From: Thermoplasmatota archaeon | Lineage (GTDB): Archaea; Thermoplasmatota; Thermoplasmata; UBA10834 | Direction of reading: 5' to 3' | Assembly: GCA_030836605.1 (NCBI GenBank) | Contig: JAUPMC010000021.1 | Location: forward strand, 1-23,323 | Length of the DNA stretch: 23,323 nt | Part shown: piece by piece, positions 1 through 7,201 of the stretch | How positions within the stretch are numbered: the first letter of the stretch is position 1 | How the letters are laid out: the number at the start of each line of letters is the position of its first letter | The notes under the pieces: model-generated | Seen by the model: only the letters and a program-made list of their open reading frames with translations | Database searches by the model: none | What the model was told of the DNA's origin: nothing | Translations under genes and position numbers: made by a program

Positions 1-1
1 C

Positions 2-355
2 ACAGAAGTGCACCTGGTGACTGGACTCCTCGTGATAAGCATGGTCGTCCTCGTGAGATGGATCACCTCGATGACTGCCTGGAAGCTCGGGAACCTCAAC
101 ATCGAGGACGCCGAGACGGTGTTCGCCAGCATGCCCAGGGGGCTCGCCGCGGCGGTGCTCGCGACCTTGCCGGCGGTCATGCTCGCGGGGAACACCAGCG
201 TCTGGTCCGAAGGGCTCGGAGCATTGTTCCTCAACACCACTTTGATCGTCATACTCGGCACGACCCTCATCGCGACTATCCTGAGCTTCGCGACCGAGAA
301 GGGCATCGACAGGAGAACTCGAATCGCCCTCAGGAAGCGGTTGGACGGACCGTGA
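2..355 (+). CDS. Cation/proton antiporter, C-terminal fragment (5' end outside window)
   Basis: The reading frame is open to the left edge of the window, so this is the C-terminal end of a longer membrane protein; a GTG at position 8 is probably an internal valine. About 118 residues are visible. They hold three hydrophobic segments: residues 4-24, a segment around the motif MPRGLAAAVLATLP, and a last one around LNTTLIVILGTTLIATIL. They end in a short basic cytoplasmic tail (RRTRIALRKR). The RGLAAAVLA motif inside a membrane span is typical of the last part of NhaP/CPA-type sodium or potassium/proton exchangers, which exchange monovalent cations for protons across the cytoplasmic membrane. 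Subfamily and ion cannot be told from this fragment. The 69 nt between it and the enolase stop show nothing notable. Confidence 0.72.
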   Translation, partial: TEVHLVTGLLVISMVVLVRWITSMTAWKLGNLNIEDAETVFASMPRGLAAAVLATLPAVMLAGNTSVWSEGLGALFLNTTLIVILGTTLIATILSFATEKGIDRRTRIALRKRLDGP

Positions 356-424
356 CCGCGCTCAATGGAAGGATGATGGGGCCGACGCGGCGCCCGCGAG
401 CAGCCTCTAGACGCTCGGCACCGG

Positions 425-1705
425 TCATCGCCTGGAGAATATCTCCTTGCCGGGGAAGACCGCGCGCCTCCCGAGCTCCTCCTCTATCCTGATGAGGCGG
501 TTGTACTTGGCCGTGCGCTCGCCCCTGGATGGGGCGCCCGTCTTGATCTGGCCCGCGTTCGTGGCGACGCTGATGTCGCTGATCGTGGTGTCCTCCGTCT
601 CGCCGGACCTGTGCGAGACGACGCAGGCGTAGCCGGACTTGCCCGCGAACTCCATCGTGTCGAGCGTCTCCGTCAGCGTTCCGATCTGGTTGACCTTCAC
701 GAGGATGGCGTTCCCGACGCCGTCCCGGACGCCCTCCTCCAGTATCTTCCTGTTCGTCACGAACACATCGTCCCCGACCAGCTGCACCTTGCGGCCCAGC
801 CTGGTCGTGACCGCCCGCCATCCCGCCCAGTCCAACTCGGACATCGGGTCCTCTATCGAGGCGATCGGATACGACTTGACCAGGTCCGCGTAGAGGTCCA
901 CGATCTCCTCCGAGGACAGCTGCTCCATCGTGCCCTTCTTGAAGACATAGTTCGAGCCGTCGTAGAACTCGCTCGCCGCGACGTCCATCGCGAGGAACAC
1001 ATCCTTCCCGGGCCTCAGCCCCGCCGCCTCCGCCGCGGAGACTATCAGGTCGAGGGCCTGCTGGTTCGACCCGAGCCTGGGCGCGAACCCGCCCTCGTCC
1101 CCCACCGACGTGTTGAGCTTCTCGTCCTTCAGCAGGGACTTGAGCGAGTGGAAGACCTCCGCGCCCCGCCTCACGGACTCGGCGAAACTCTTGCCCATCG
1201 GGACGACCATGAACTCCTGGAAATCGAGGTTGTTGTCCGCGTGCGCGCCGCCGTTCAGTATGTTCATCATGGGCACGGGCAGTGTCCTGGCCTTCGGCCC
1301 GCCCAGGTGCCTATACAACGGGACGCCCTCATCCAGCGCGGCGGCATGCGCGACCGCGAGCGAGACGCCCAGGACCGCGTTCGCGCCCATCCGGGACTTG
1401 TTGTGCGTGCCGTCGATGTCGAGGAGGAGGCCGTCTATCTCCTTCTGCCCGGACGGGTCCGCCCCCTTCAGCTTCGGGGCGATCGTCCGGTTCACGTTCC
1501 GGACCGCCTTCTGGACGCCTCTGCCCATGAACCTGGACTTGTCCCCGTCCCTGAGCTCGACCGCCTCCTTGGTGCCCGTCGACGCGCCTGAGGGGACGGC
1601 CGCGCGGCCGACCACGCCGCTGGACAGGATGACATCCACTTCAACCGTAGGGTTGCCCCTGGAGTCGAGTATCTCCCTCGCCCTCACAGCCGTTATCTTC
1701 GACAT
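425..1705 (-). CDS. eno: Enolase (phosphopyruvate hydratase)
   Basis: Enolase interconverts 2-phosphoglycerate and phosphoenolpyruvate in cytoplasmic glycolysis and gluconeogenesis. The 426-residue length is normal. The N-terminal signature REILDSRGNPTVEVDV is present, followed by the mobile loop SGASTGTKEAVELR, the substrate-binding NGGAHADNN, the catalytic Glu in VGDEGGFAP, the magnesium ligands in AMDVAASEFYD, SIEDPMSE and VGDDVFVTN, the catalytic Lys in ILVKVNQIGT, and the C-terminal signature SHRSGETEDTTI followed by KTGAPSRGERTAKYN. All key residues appear intact. The ATG at 1705 is supported by a TATA-like element about 30 nt upstream (reverse strand, 1733-1741), which gives a leader of only a few nucleotides. 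It is divergent from the Lhr helicase gene and appears to be transcribed alone. Confidence 0.97.
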   Translation of the reverse strand: MSKITAVRAREILDSRGNPTVEVDVILSSGVVGRAAVPSGASTGTKEAVELRDGDKSRFMGRGVQKAVRNVNRTIAPKLKGADPSGQKEIDGLLLDIDGTHNKSRMGANAVLGVSLAVAHAAALDEGVPLYRHLGGPKARTLPVPMMNILNGGAHADNNLDFQEFMVVPMGKSFAESVRRGAEVFHSLKSLLKDEKLNTSVGDEGGFAPRLGSNQQALDLIVSAAEAAGLRPGKDVFLAMDVAASEFYDGSNYVFKKGTMEQLSSEEIVDLYADLVKSYPIASIEDPMSELDWAGWRAVTTRLGRKVQLVGDDVFVTNRKILEEGVRDGVGNAILVKVNQIGTLTETLDTMEFAGKSGYACVVSHRSGETEDTTISDISVATNAGQIKTGAPSRGERTAKYNRLIRIEEELGRRAVFPGKEIFSRR

Positions 1706-1732
1706 CTTACCGGGATGATGAACGACGAATCA

Positions 1733-1741
1733 CGATAAAAA
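1733..1741 (-). promoter_or_regulatory. TATA box of enolase gene
   Basis: Read on the minus strand this is TTTTTATCG, an archaeal TATA-like element. Its centre lies about 32 nt before the enolase ATG, so transcription should begin within a few nucleotides of the start codon (a leaderless or nearly leaderless mRNA). No clear Shine-Dalgarno sequence is present before the ATG, which agrees with this. Confidence 0.55.
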
Positions 1742-1786
1742 CAGATTGGATGAGCCCGAGGGTCTTGAAGAGAATCGCTGGGAAGG

Positions 1787-1794
1787 TTTAATTA
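1787..1794 (+). promoter_or_regulatory. TATA box of lhr gene
   Basis: TTTAATTA preceded by GG, centred 30 nt upstream of the ATG at 1821. At canonical archaeal spacing the transcript starts at about 1817, only a few nucleotides before that ATG. This argues for the ATG at 1821 rather than the TTG at 1746 as the translation start. Confidence 0.5.
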
Positions 1795-1820
1795 CGGCGC
1801 CTCCAGCTGACATCACCGAC

Positions 1821-4565
1821 ATGAGCGTGTTCGAGCTCTTGGACCCGAGGCTCGTCGAGTTCCTTCAGATGCAGAGGATAGTCGAGCCCACGGAGCCTCA
1901 GAGGAAGGCGATACCCTCGATCCTGTCGGGCAAGCACCTGCTCTTGGTCGCCCCGACAGGGATAGGCAAGACCGAGGCGGCGATGCTGCCGATACTCACG
2001 GTGCTCGCCAGGGAGACAGGGCCGGGGATCAAGTGCCTCTACGTGACGCCTCTGAGGGCGCTCAACAGGGACCTGCTCAAGCGGCTGAAGGAGATGGGGG
2101 CGTCCGTCGGCGTGAAGGTCGCCGTCCGGCACGGGGACACGACGCAGTCCGAGAGGACCGCGCAGTCGAAGTCGCCCCCCGATGTCATGATCACGACCCC
2201 GGAGACCCTACAGGTGCTCTTCACCGGCAGGAACCTCAGGAGGCACCTGGCCAATGTGCGACACGTCGTGGTCGACGAGATACATGAGCTCGCGGAGGAC
2301 GAGCGCGGGGCGCAGCTCTCGGTCGGCCTGGAGAGGCTCGTGGGGGTGGCCGGGGAGTTCCAGAGGATAGGGCTCTCGGCCACGGTCGGGTCCGTGGATG
2401 AGGTCTCCGGGTTCCTATCGGGCACCGGGAGGGAGGTGACCAACCTCAAGGTCTCAGCGGCGAAGGAGATGGCCATATCCGTCGAGAGCCCCCAGGTCGA
2501 AGACGGAGACAAGGCCCTCGCGACCCGGCTCCAGACCGACGAGAAGCATCTCGCGGCCATGAGACGGTGCCGGGAGCTCGTCGACGGGCACAGCTCGACG
2601 CTGTTCTTCGTGAACACAAGGGACTACGCGGAGGCGCTCGGCGTGCGGTACCACCTGTGGGACGAGGCCTTCAGCGTCGGTGTCCACCACGGTTCCCTGT
2701 CCAAGGACATCAGGGTGCAGATGGAGGACGACTTCAAGGAGCAGCGGCTGAAGGCCCTGATATGCACCTCCTCGCTCGAGCTGGGCATAGATGTCGGCTC
2801 GGCAGACTTCACCATCCAGTTCAACTCGCCGAGGCAGGTCACGAGGATCATACAGCGCGTCGGCAGGGCGGGGCACAAACACTACGAGACCTCGACCGGG
2901 AGCATCATCACGACGACGCCGGCCGAGACCGCTGAGAGCCTGGTGATAGCCAGGAGGGCCATGCTCGAGGAGCTGGAAAGGTACCGGATCCGGGAGAACC
3001 CCTTGGGGGTGCTCGCGAACCAGCTGGTCGCCATGACCCTGGCGGAGCCGAAGGTGGACAAGGAATGGGCGTGGACCGTCATCAGGCGGGCGTACCCCTT
3101 CAGGAGCCTGCTCAGGGCGGATTTCGACGAGGTGCTCAGGCTGCTCGGCGAGCTGCACATACTGTGGAACGACGAGACTGGCTTCAGGAGGAAGACCAGC
3201 GGCATGAAGCACTTCTTCGACAACATCTCGATGATACCCGACGAGAGGACCTACAGGATAAGGGAGGTGTCCTCGAGGCGGGTGATAGGGACCCTGGACG
3301 AGAGCTTCGTCGCGTCCTACGCGGAGCCTTACGCGACCTTCGTGGCCCGGGGAAGGACCTGGCGCGTGATAGAGGTCGGGGAGGACGAGGTCATGGTCGA
3401 GCAGGTCCGGGAGATCGGGGCGACGCCCTCCTGGATAGGGGAGGAGATACCCGTCCCGTACGAGGTCGCGCAGGAGGTGGGAGCGATGCGCAGGCTGCTC
3501 CCGATGGACCTCTACCCGGCGGACGAGACGACTAAGAAGGAGGTCGTCGACTGGGTCGCGAGACAGAAGGACCAGCCCGTGCCCACGGACAAGCTCGTGA
3601 CCGTCGAGCAGGGGGACGGGGTCATCGTCATCAACTGCTGTTTCGGGAGCAGGGTCAACGAGACCCTGGCCAAGCTGATCACGACGCTCCTCGCCGCGAG
3701 GTTCGGCGAGAGCATAGGGGTGCACACTGAGCCGTACTCGATAGTGCTCGAGGTGCCGAGGGGCCTCAGGGTCGATGATGTCCTGAGGACCCTGAAGGAG
3801 ACGGACACGACGGGCCTGCACCAGCTCATGAGGCTGATCGTCCGGAGCTCGTCCGACCTGCGCTGGCAGTTCGTCCACGTCGCGAAGAAGTTCGGGGCGG
3901 TCCGGAAGGACGCGGACTACAAGATGCTCAACGTGTCGAAGCTGATCGATGTGTTCGAGCGCTCGCCCATATTCGACGAGGCGGTCTCGAAGACGCTCTG
4001 GGAGAACATGGACGTCGAGGGCACTGCGAACGTCCTGAGGAGGATCCAGGACGGCACGATCGAGCTGGTCCCGTGCAAGCTCTCACCCATGGGGAAGGAG
4101 GCCATAGGGGACCGGAGGGAGCTCGTCCAGCCCCAGAGGGCGGACAAGGCCGTCCTGCTGGCGCTCAAGGACAGGCTCGCGTCGGAGGACATCGTGCTCG
4201 TGTGCATGAACTGCAGGAGCCAGCGGAAGACGACCGTCGGCGCCCTGCCCGACAGGGTCAAGTGCGCGAAGTGCGGCGGGGTCCTGGTGGCCGCCGTCCA
4301 GCCATACGCGAAGAAGGACTTCGATGTCCTGCGCAAGGGGACCTCGGACGAGGAGGGCAAGCGGGCCCTCAAGAGGATATACAAGAACGCGAACCTCGTG
4401 ATGGCCCACGGCAAGAAGGCGGCCATGGCGATGGTCGGCAGGGGCGTGGGCGCGGACACCGCCGCGAGGATACTGGCGCGGTATCACCTGGAGGAGGACG
4501 AGTTCCTCAGGGACATACTCGCGGCCGAGATAACCTACGCGAGGACCAAGAGGTTCTGGGACTAG
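1821..4565 (+). CDS. lhr: Lhr-type ATP-dependent DNA/RNA helicase
   Basis: Lhr (large helicase-related) is a superfamily 2, 3'-5' ATP-dependent helicase that acts in DNA repair in archaea. The protein is 914 residues from the ATG at 1821, or 939 from an in-frame TTG at 1746. The ATG is preferred because the family's usual N-terminus (PTEPQRKAIP, the Q-like motif) lies close behind it and a TATA box sits 30 nt upstream. Motifs seen: Walker A APTGIGKTEA (Lys50), DEIH box VVVDEIHELAEDERG, motif III LSATVG, motif IV FFVNTRDYAE, motif V TSSLELGIDVGSAD, motif VI QRVGRAGH. The long C-terminal half matches the Lhr winged-helix/DEAD-associated region. Near the end is a zinc-ribbon-like CxxC pair (Cys795/798 and Cys815/818), as in many archaeal Lhr proteins. 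Its stop shares a CTAG with the convergent rlmE-like gene. Confidence 0.95.
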   Translation: MSVFELLDPRLVEFLQMQRIVEPTEPQRKAIPSILSGKHLLLVAPTGIGKTEAAMLPILTVLARETGPGIKCLYVTPLRALNRDLLKRLKEMGASVGVKVAVRHGDTTQSERTAQSKSPPDVMITTPETLQVLFTGRNLRRHLANVRHVVVDEIHELAEDERGAQLSVGLERLVGVAGEFQRIGLSATVGSVDEVSGFLSGTGREVTNLKVSAAKEMAISVESPQVEDGDKALATRLQTDEKHLAAMRRCRELVDGHSSTLFFVNTRDYAEALGVRYHLWDEAFSVGVHHGSLSKDIRVQMEDDFKEQRLKALICTSSLELGIDVGSADFTIQFNSPRQVTRIIQRVGRAGHKHYETSTGSIITTTPAETAESLVIARRAMLEELERYRIRENPLGVLANQLVAMTLAEPKVDKEWAWTVIRRAYPFRSLLRADFDEVLRLLGELHILWNDETGFRRKTSGMKHFFDNISMIPDERTYRIREVSSRRVIGTLDESFVASYAEPYATFVARGRTWRVIEVGEDEVMVEQVREIGATPSWIGEEIPVPYEVAQEVGAMRRLLPMDLYPADETTKKEVVDWVARQKDQPVPTDKLVTVEQGDGVIVINCCFGSRVNETLAKLITTLLAARFGESIGVHTEPYSIVLEVPRGLRVDDVLRTLKETDTTGLHQLMRLIVRSSSDLRWQFVHVAKKFGAVRKDADYKMLNVSKLIDVFERSPIFDEAVSKTLWENMDVEGTANVLRRIQDGTIELVPCKLSPMGKEAIGDRRELVQPQRADKAVLLALKDRLASEDIVLVCMNCRSQRKTTVGALPDRVKCAKCGGVLVAAVQPYAKKDFDVLRKGTSDEEGKRALKRIYKNANLVMAHGKKAAMAMVGRGVGADTAARILARYHLEEDEFLRDILAAEITYARTKRFWD

Positions 4566-5173
4566 CGCCTGGGCGGGCGGAACCCGAGGCCTATCACGTA
4601 CACCTCTGAGCTCGCGGCCCTGGAGGCCCTCGGGTGGTTCGTGTGGAACTCGCCGAACCTGCGCCTCACGTCGTCAGTGAACGGTTTGCCCATGTCGCCC
4701 GAGAACATCTTCGCGACGAAGTTGCCGCCTGGCTTGAGCACCTCAACGGCGAATGCGAGCGCATGCTCGCACAGCTCCACGGAGCGCGCGTGGTCGTAGG
4801 AGTAGTTCCCGCTGATGTTGGGGGACATGTCGGACAGGACGACGTCGGCGCCCTCGGGGACCAGGTCCAGCAGCCGGTCCACGACGGAGGCGTCCCTTAT
4901 GTCCCCCCTGATGAACGTGACGCCCTCGATCGGGGCGAACCTGTCGATGTCGACCGCGAACACCTTGGACTCTGAGCCGGCCATCTCAACGGCCACCTGG
5001 GACCAGCCGCCCGGGGAGGCGCCCAGGTCCACCACGACGTCGCCCTGCTCGATCAGGGCGTACCTGAAGTCGAGCTGCTTCAGCTTGTACGACGCCCTGC
5101 TCCGGTAGTGCTCCTTCTTGGCCTTCCGGTAGTAGAAATCCTTCCTGTGGGCGGCCCGCCAAGCCTTCGTCAC
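4562..5173 (-). CDS. rlmE: FtsJ/RlmE-type 23S rRNA 2'-O-methyltransferase
   Basis: This enzyme is expected to methylate the 2'-OH of a uridine in the peptidyl-transferase A-loop of 23S rRNA, using S-adenosylmethionine, in the cytoplasm. It has 203 residues, a standard length. The SAM-binding motif I is VVDLGASPGGWSQ (residues 47-59). The FtsJ K-D-K-E catalytic tetrad can be read as Lys30 (RASYKLKQL), Asp115 (VLSDMSPN), Lys155 (NFVAKMFSG) and Glu190 (ASSEVYVIG). The N-terminus is rich in Lys/Arg, as usual for RNA contact. The start is GTG (5171-5173). No strong Shine-Dalgarno precedes it, and a weak A/T element (CTAAAT on the minus strand near 5203) lies about 30 nt upstream. The stop codon overlaps that of lhr. 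It is divergent from purM. A tRNA-directed FtsJ relative is the alternative. Confidence 0.9.
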   Translation of the reverse strand: MTKAWRAAHRKDFYYRKAKKEHYRSRASYKLKQLDFRYALIEQGDVVVDLGASPGGWSQVAVEMAGSESKVFAVDIDRFAPIEGVTFIRGDIRDASVVDRLLDLVPEGADVVLSDMSPNISGNYSYDHARSVELCEHALAFAVEVLKPGGNFVAKMFSGDMGKPFTDDVRRRFGEFHTNHPRASRAASSEVYVIGLGFRPPRR

Positions 5174-5271
5174 GGGAAAGGGATACCCGCTGGTCGGATT
5201 TAGCGTTATCCGAGGACCACGGCAAAAGGTATAGGCACAATACGCAATCGCCCAGTCTGAGGCGGGTAAAG

Positions 5272-6294
5272 ATGCCCAAGGGTATGACTTACGCGAAGGC
5301 GGGAGTGGACATAGACAAGAAGTCTCAGAGCATCTCGGCCCTCGTCGAGCATCTCAAGTTCAAGAGGAAGGGCTTCGGGAAGCCCTTGGACCTACCAGGG
5401 CACTTCACGGGGCTCATCGACCTCGGGGATGTCGCGCTCACGCTGGCCACCGACGGCGTCGGGACGAAGCTCCTCGTTGCGGACGAGATGAGGAAGTGGG
5501 ACACCATCGGCATTGACTGCATCGCCATGAACGTGAACGATACCATATGCGTCGGGGCGGAGCCGATCGCGTTCGTGGACTACATCGCGATAGACGAGCC
5601 TGACGAGAAGAGGACGGCCGAGATCGGCAAGGGGCTGGAGGTCGGCGCGAGGCTCTCGAACATGACCATAGTCGGCGGGGAGATAGCCGTCCTGCCCGAG
5701 CTGGTCAAGGGCTTCGACCTCGCCGGCACATGCCTCGGCGTCGTCGACAAGGACAGGGTCGTGACGGGCCAGAGGGTCAGGCCAGGGGACGCCATCATAG
5801 CGCTGCCAAGCTCGGGCATACACTCGAACGGGCTGACGCTCGCCAGGAAGATCGTGGAGAAGTCGGGGGCCGGCTACCGTAAGAAGGTCAAGGGGCTGCC
5901 GAGGCCGATGGGCATGGAGCTCCTGGAACCGACGACCATCTACGTGAAGCAGGTGCTCGGCATACTGAACAGGCACGAGGTGCACGGGATGGCCAACATC
6001 ACCGGGGGCGGGCTCAGGAACCTGCTCAGGCTCAAGAAGGGCGTCGGGTTCGAGATCGAGGACCCCGTGAGGCCGAACGCGGTGTTCTCCGTGCTCCAGG
6101 AGCTCGGGGGCGTCTCAGACAAGGAGATGTACCAGACGTTCAACATGGGGATGGGCTACAGCATGGTCGTGCCTGGCGGCGAGGCTGACGCGTGCGTGAG
6201 GACCGCGGGCAAAGGCGCGAAGGTCGTCGGCCGCGTCGTCAAGAAAGAAGGCGTGAGGCTGCCGGCGCTCGGCCTCGAGTACAAGGTCTACTGA
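5272..6294 (+). CDS. purM: Phosphoribosylformylglycinamidine cyclo-ligase (AIR synthetase)
   Basis: PurM closes the imidazole ring of purines, converting formylglycinamidine ribonucleotide and ATP to aminoimidazole ribonucleotide. It has 340 residues, a typical length. Recognisable parts: N-terminal TYAKAGVDIDKKSQ, ATP/phosphate-binding LATDGVGTKLLVA, DCIAMNVNDTICVGAEP, VGGEIAVLPE, the PurM signature PSSGIHSNGLTLARKI, and the glycine-rich MANITGGGLRNLLRL in the C-terminal domain. Start is ATG at 5272; an ATG four codons later (5284) is possible. A weak purine-rich GAGGCGG lies about 10 nt upstream. An A/T-rich stretch near 5225-5236 may be its TATA region. The stop codon directly abuts the stop of the opposing DUF531 gene with no nucleotide between them. 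No other pur gene is in the window. Confidence 0.95.
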   Translation: MPKGMTYAKAGVDIDKKSQSISALVEHLKFKRKGFGKPLDLPGHFTGLIDLGDVALTLATDGVGTKLLVADEMRKWDTIGIDCIAMNVNDTICVGAEPIAFVDYIAIDEPDEKRTAEIGKGLEVGARLSNMTIVGGEIAVLPELVKGFDLAGTCLGVVDKDRVVTGQRVRPGDAIIALPSSGIHSNGLTLARKIVEKSGAGYRKKVKGLPRPMGMELLEPTTIYVKQVLGILNRHEVHGMANITGGGLRNLLRLKKGVGFEIEDPVRPNAVFSVLQELGGVSDKEMYQTFNMGMGYSMVVPGGEADACVRTAGKGAKVVGRVVKKEGVRLPALGLEYKVY

Positions 6295-6825
6295 TTATTT
6301 CCCCAGGAGGGAGCCGATGACGGCCCCTAGGGCGGTGCACGTCTCCAGGGACATGCCCCTCGTTGTTATGTCGAGGTGTTTGCCAGTGAGCTCGAAGACT
6401 TCCTTCGGCAGGCCGTGAGGCCCGAGCCCGAAGAGTAGCAGGACGGACTTGCCTGAGCGCAGAGTGGCCCTGACATCCTCCGGGCTGACCGACTTGCCCT
6501 TCACAGGCTTCCTCGTCGTGATGACCGCCTCACCCAGCTGCGGCGGGAAACCCTTCTTCGGGAAGTCGAACGCCGAGAACCTGCCCTTCTCGGAGAGCCG
6601 GACCAGGTACCCCCCGTCCTCGCCGATCGTCGTGGTGGTCGAGACCCACTGCGCTATCTCCGCAGGGGTCGACAGGTCCTTCTCATAGGGGAAGCCGAAG
6701 GTCGCCAGGTTGCAGTCGAAGGCGAGCGCCAGCGGCCCGGCTCTCGCGAGCACGCGCCGGTGTGCCTCGCGGAACTTGACAGGGTCGTAAGAGTTGAACA
6801 GTCCAATCGTCACTCTTCCTGGCAT
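6295..6825 (-). CDS. DUF531 family protein (archaeal, possible SPOUT-like RNA methyltransferase)
   Basis: This is 176 residues from the ATG at 6825. A GTG at 6840 would add five residues, but a TATA-like element at 6858-6865 predicts a transcript start near 6835, which favours the ATG. The N-terminus RVTIGLFNSYDPVKFREAH and the segment LALAFDCNLATFGFPYE are characteristic of the uncharacterised archaeal DUF531 family. The C-terminal part has a glycine-rich LLLFGLGPHGLPKEVFE followed by LDITTRGMSLETCTALGAVIG, which looks like the knotted SAM-binding region of SPOUT methyltransferases. That functional reading is an inference. The gene runs against purM tail to tail and lies downstream of a small acidic-protein gene on the same strand, with its own likely promoter. 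Confidence 0.78.
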   Translation of the reverse strand: MPGRVTIGLFNSYDPVKFREAHRRVLARAGPLALAFDCNLATFGFPYEKDLSTPAEIAQWVSTTTTIGEDGGYLVRLSEKGRFSAFDFPKKGFPPQLGEAVITTRKPVKGKSVSPEDVRATLRSGKSVLLLFGLGPHGLPKEVFELTGKHLDITTRGMSLETCTALGAVIGSLLGK

Positions 6826-6857
6826 GTGGGCACCGCTCACGACGCTATCGCATGACT

Positions 6858-6865
6858 GATATTAG
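6858..6865 (-). promoter_or_regulatory. TATA-like element of DUF531 gene
   Basis: CTAATATC on the minus strand, centred about 36 nt before the ATG at 6825 and only about 21 nt before the GTG at 6840. At normal archaeal spacing the transcript would begin near 6835, so the element supports the ATG start with a short leader. Confidence 0.4.
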
Positions 6866-6884
6866 AATCCGAGAGCCAGCCATC

Positions 6885-7052
6885 CTACGGCGTGGCCTTC
6901 CGGGGCCTCGCGCATATGGCATACTCGTCCCCGTCGAAGAACACGTCCTCGTCCGGGTTCTGGTCCTGGAGCTCCTTTATCTTGTCCAGCACCTCGCGGA
7001 GGCTGAGCTCGGAACCATCCTTCTTGATCTTGACGAGTATCTTCTTCTGCAT
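6885..7052 (-). CDS. Small acidic protein of unknown function (55 aa)
   Basis: I do not recognise this protein. From the ATG at 7052 it has 55 residues: a basic N-terminal strand (MQKKILVKIKKDG), a predicted amphipathic helix (SLREVLDKIKELQDQNP), a strongly acidic turn (DEDVFFDGDEY) and a short basic tail (ARPRKATP). It is probably a small alpha/beta cytoplasmic protein. A GTG at 7067 is an alternative start. The ATG is favoured because GGGGGTG, a passable Shine-Dalgarno, sits 6 nt upstream of it and a good TATA box at 7109-7120 predicts a leader of about 35 nt. It lies downstream of hdrA on the same strand but seems to have its own promoter. Its coding status rests on the promoter, ribosome site and sensible composition, without a family match. 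Confidence 0.6.
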   Translation of the reverse strand: MQKKILVKIKKDGSELSLREVLDKIKELQDQNPDEDVFFDGDEYAICARPRKATP

Positions 7053-7108
7053 GCCGGACACCCCCACCCTCGGCCAGGCGCGGGACAGACATTCCTATGG
7101 AAAATCTC

Positions 7109-7120
7109 GATATAAATAGG
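7109..7120 (-). promoter_or_regulatory. TATA box of small acidic protein gene
   Basis: CCTATTTATATC on the minus strand, one of the best TATA boxes in the window. It is centred about 61 nt before the ATG at 7052, which predicts a transcript start near 7087 and a leader of about 35 nt that contains GGGTGGGGGTG as a ribosome-binding site. Confidence 0.6.
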
Positions 7121-7136
7121 TTTACAGGGGATGGTT

Positions 7137-7201
7137 GGCTGACCGGCCACGCATGTGCGAGCACTCGGGTGCGCGCGCACACTGCTGCGCGCGCGTCAGC
7201 C
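7137..7201. repeat. GC-rich inverted repeat at the hdrA 3' end
   Basis: GGCTGAC (7137-7143) and its exact reverse complement GTCAGCC (7195-7201) bracket a very GC-rich stretch. Inside are a perfect 12-bp palindrome GTGCGCGCGCAC (7169-7180) and another alternating GC run (7187-7195). The right arm covers the hdrA stop codon. It could form a branched RNA hairpin that ends or stabilises the hdrA transcript, or an alternating-purine-pyrimidine DNA structure. There is no T-run typical of an archaeal terminator. Confidence 0.45.

Noticed and set aside
2454..3878. Long open frame antisense to lhr
   Set aside because: It is rich in Arg, Pro, His and Gly, has no domain signature, and lies opposite a well-defined helicase. 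It is an expected by-product of high GC content.
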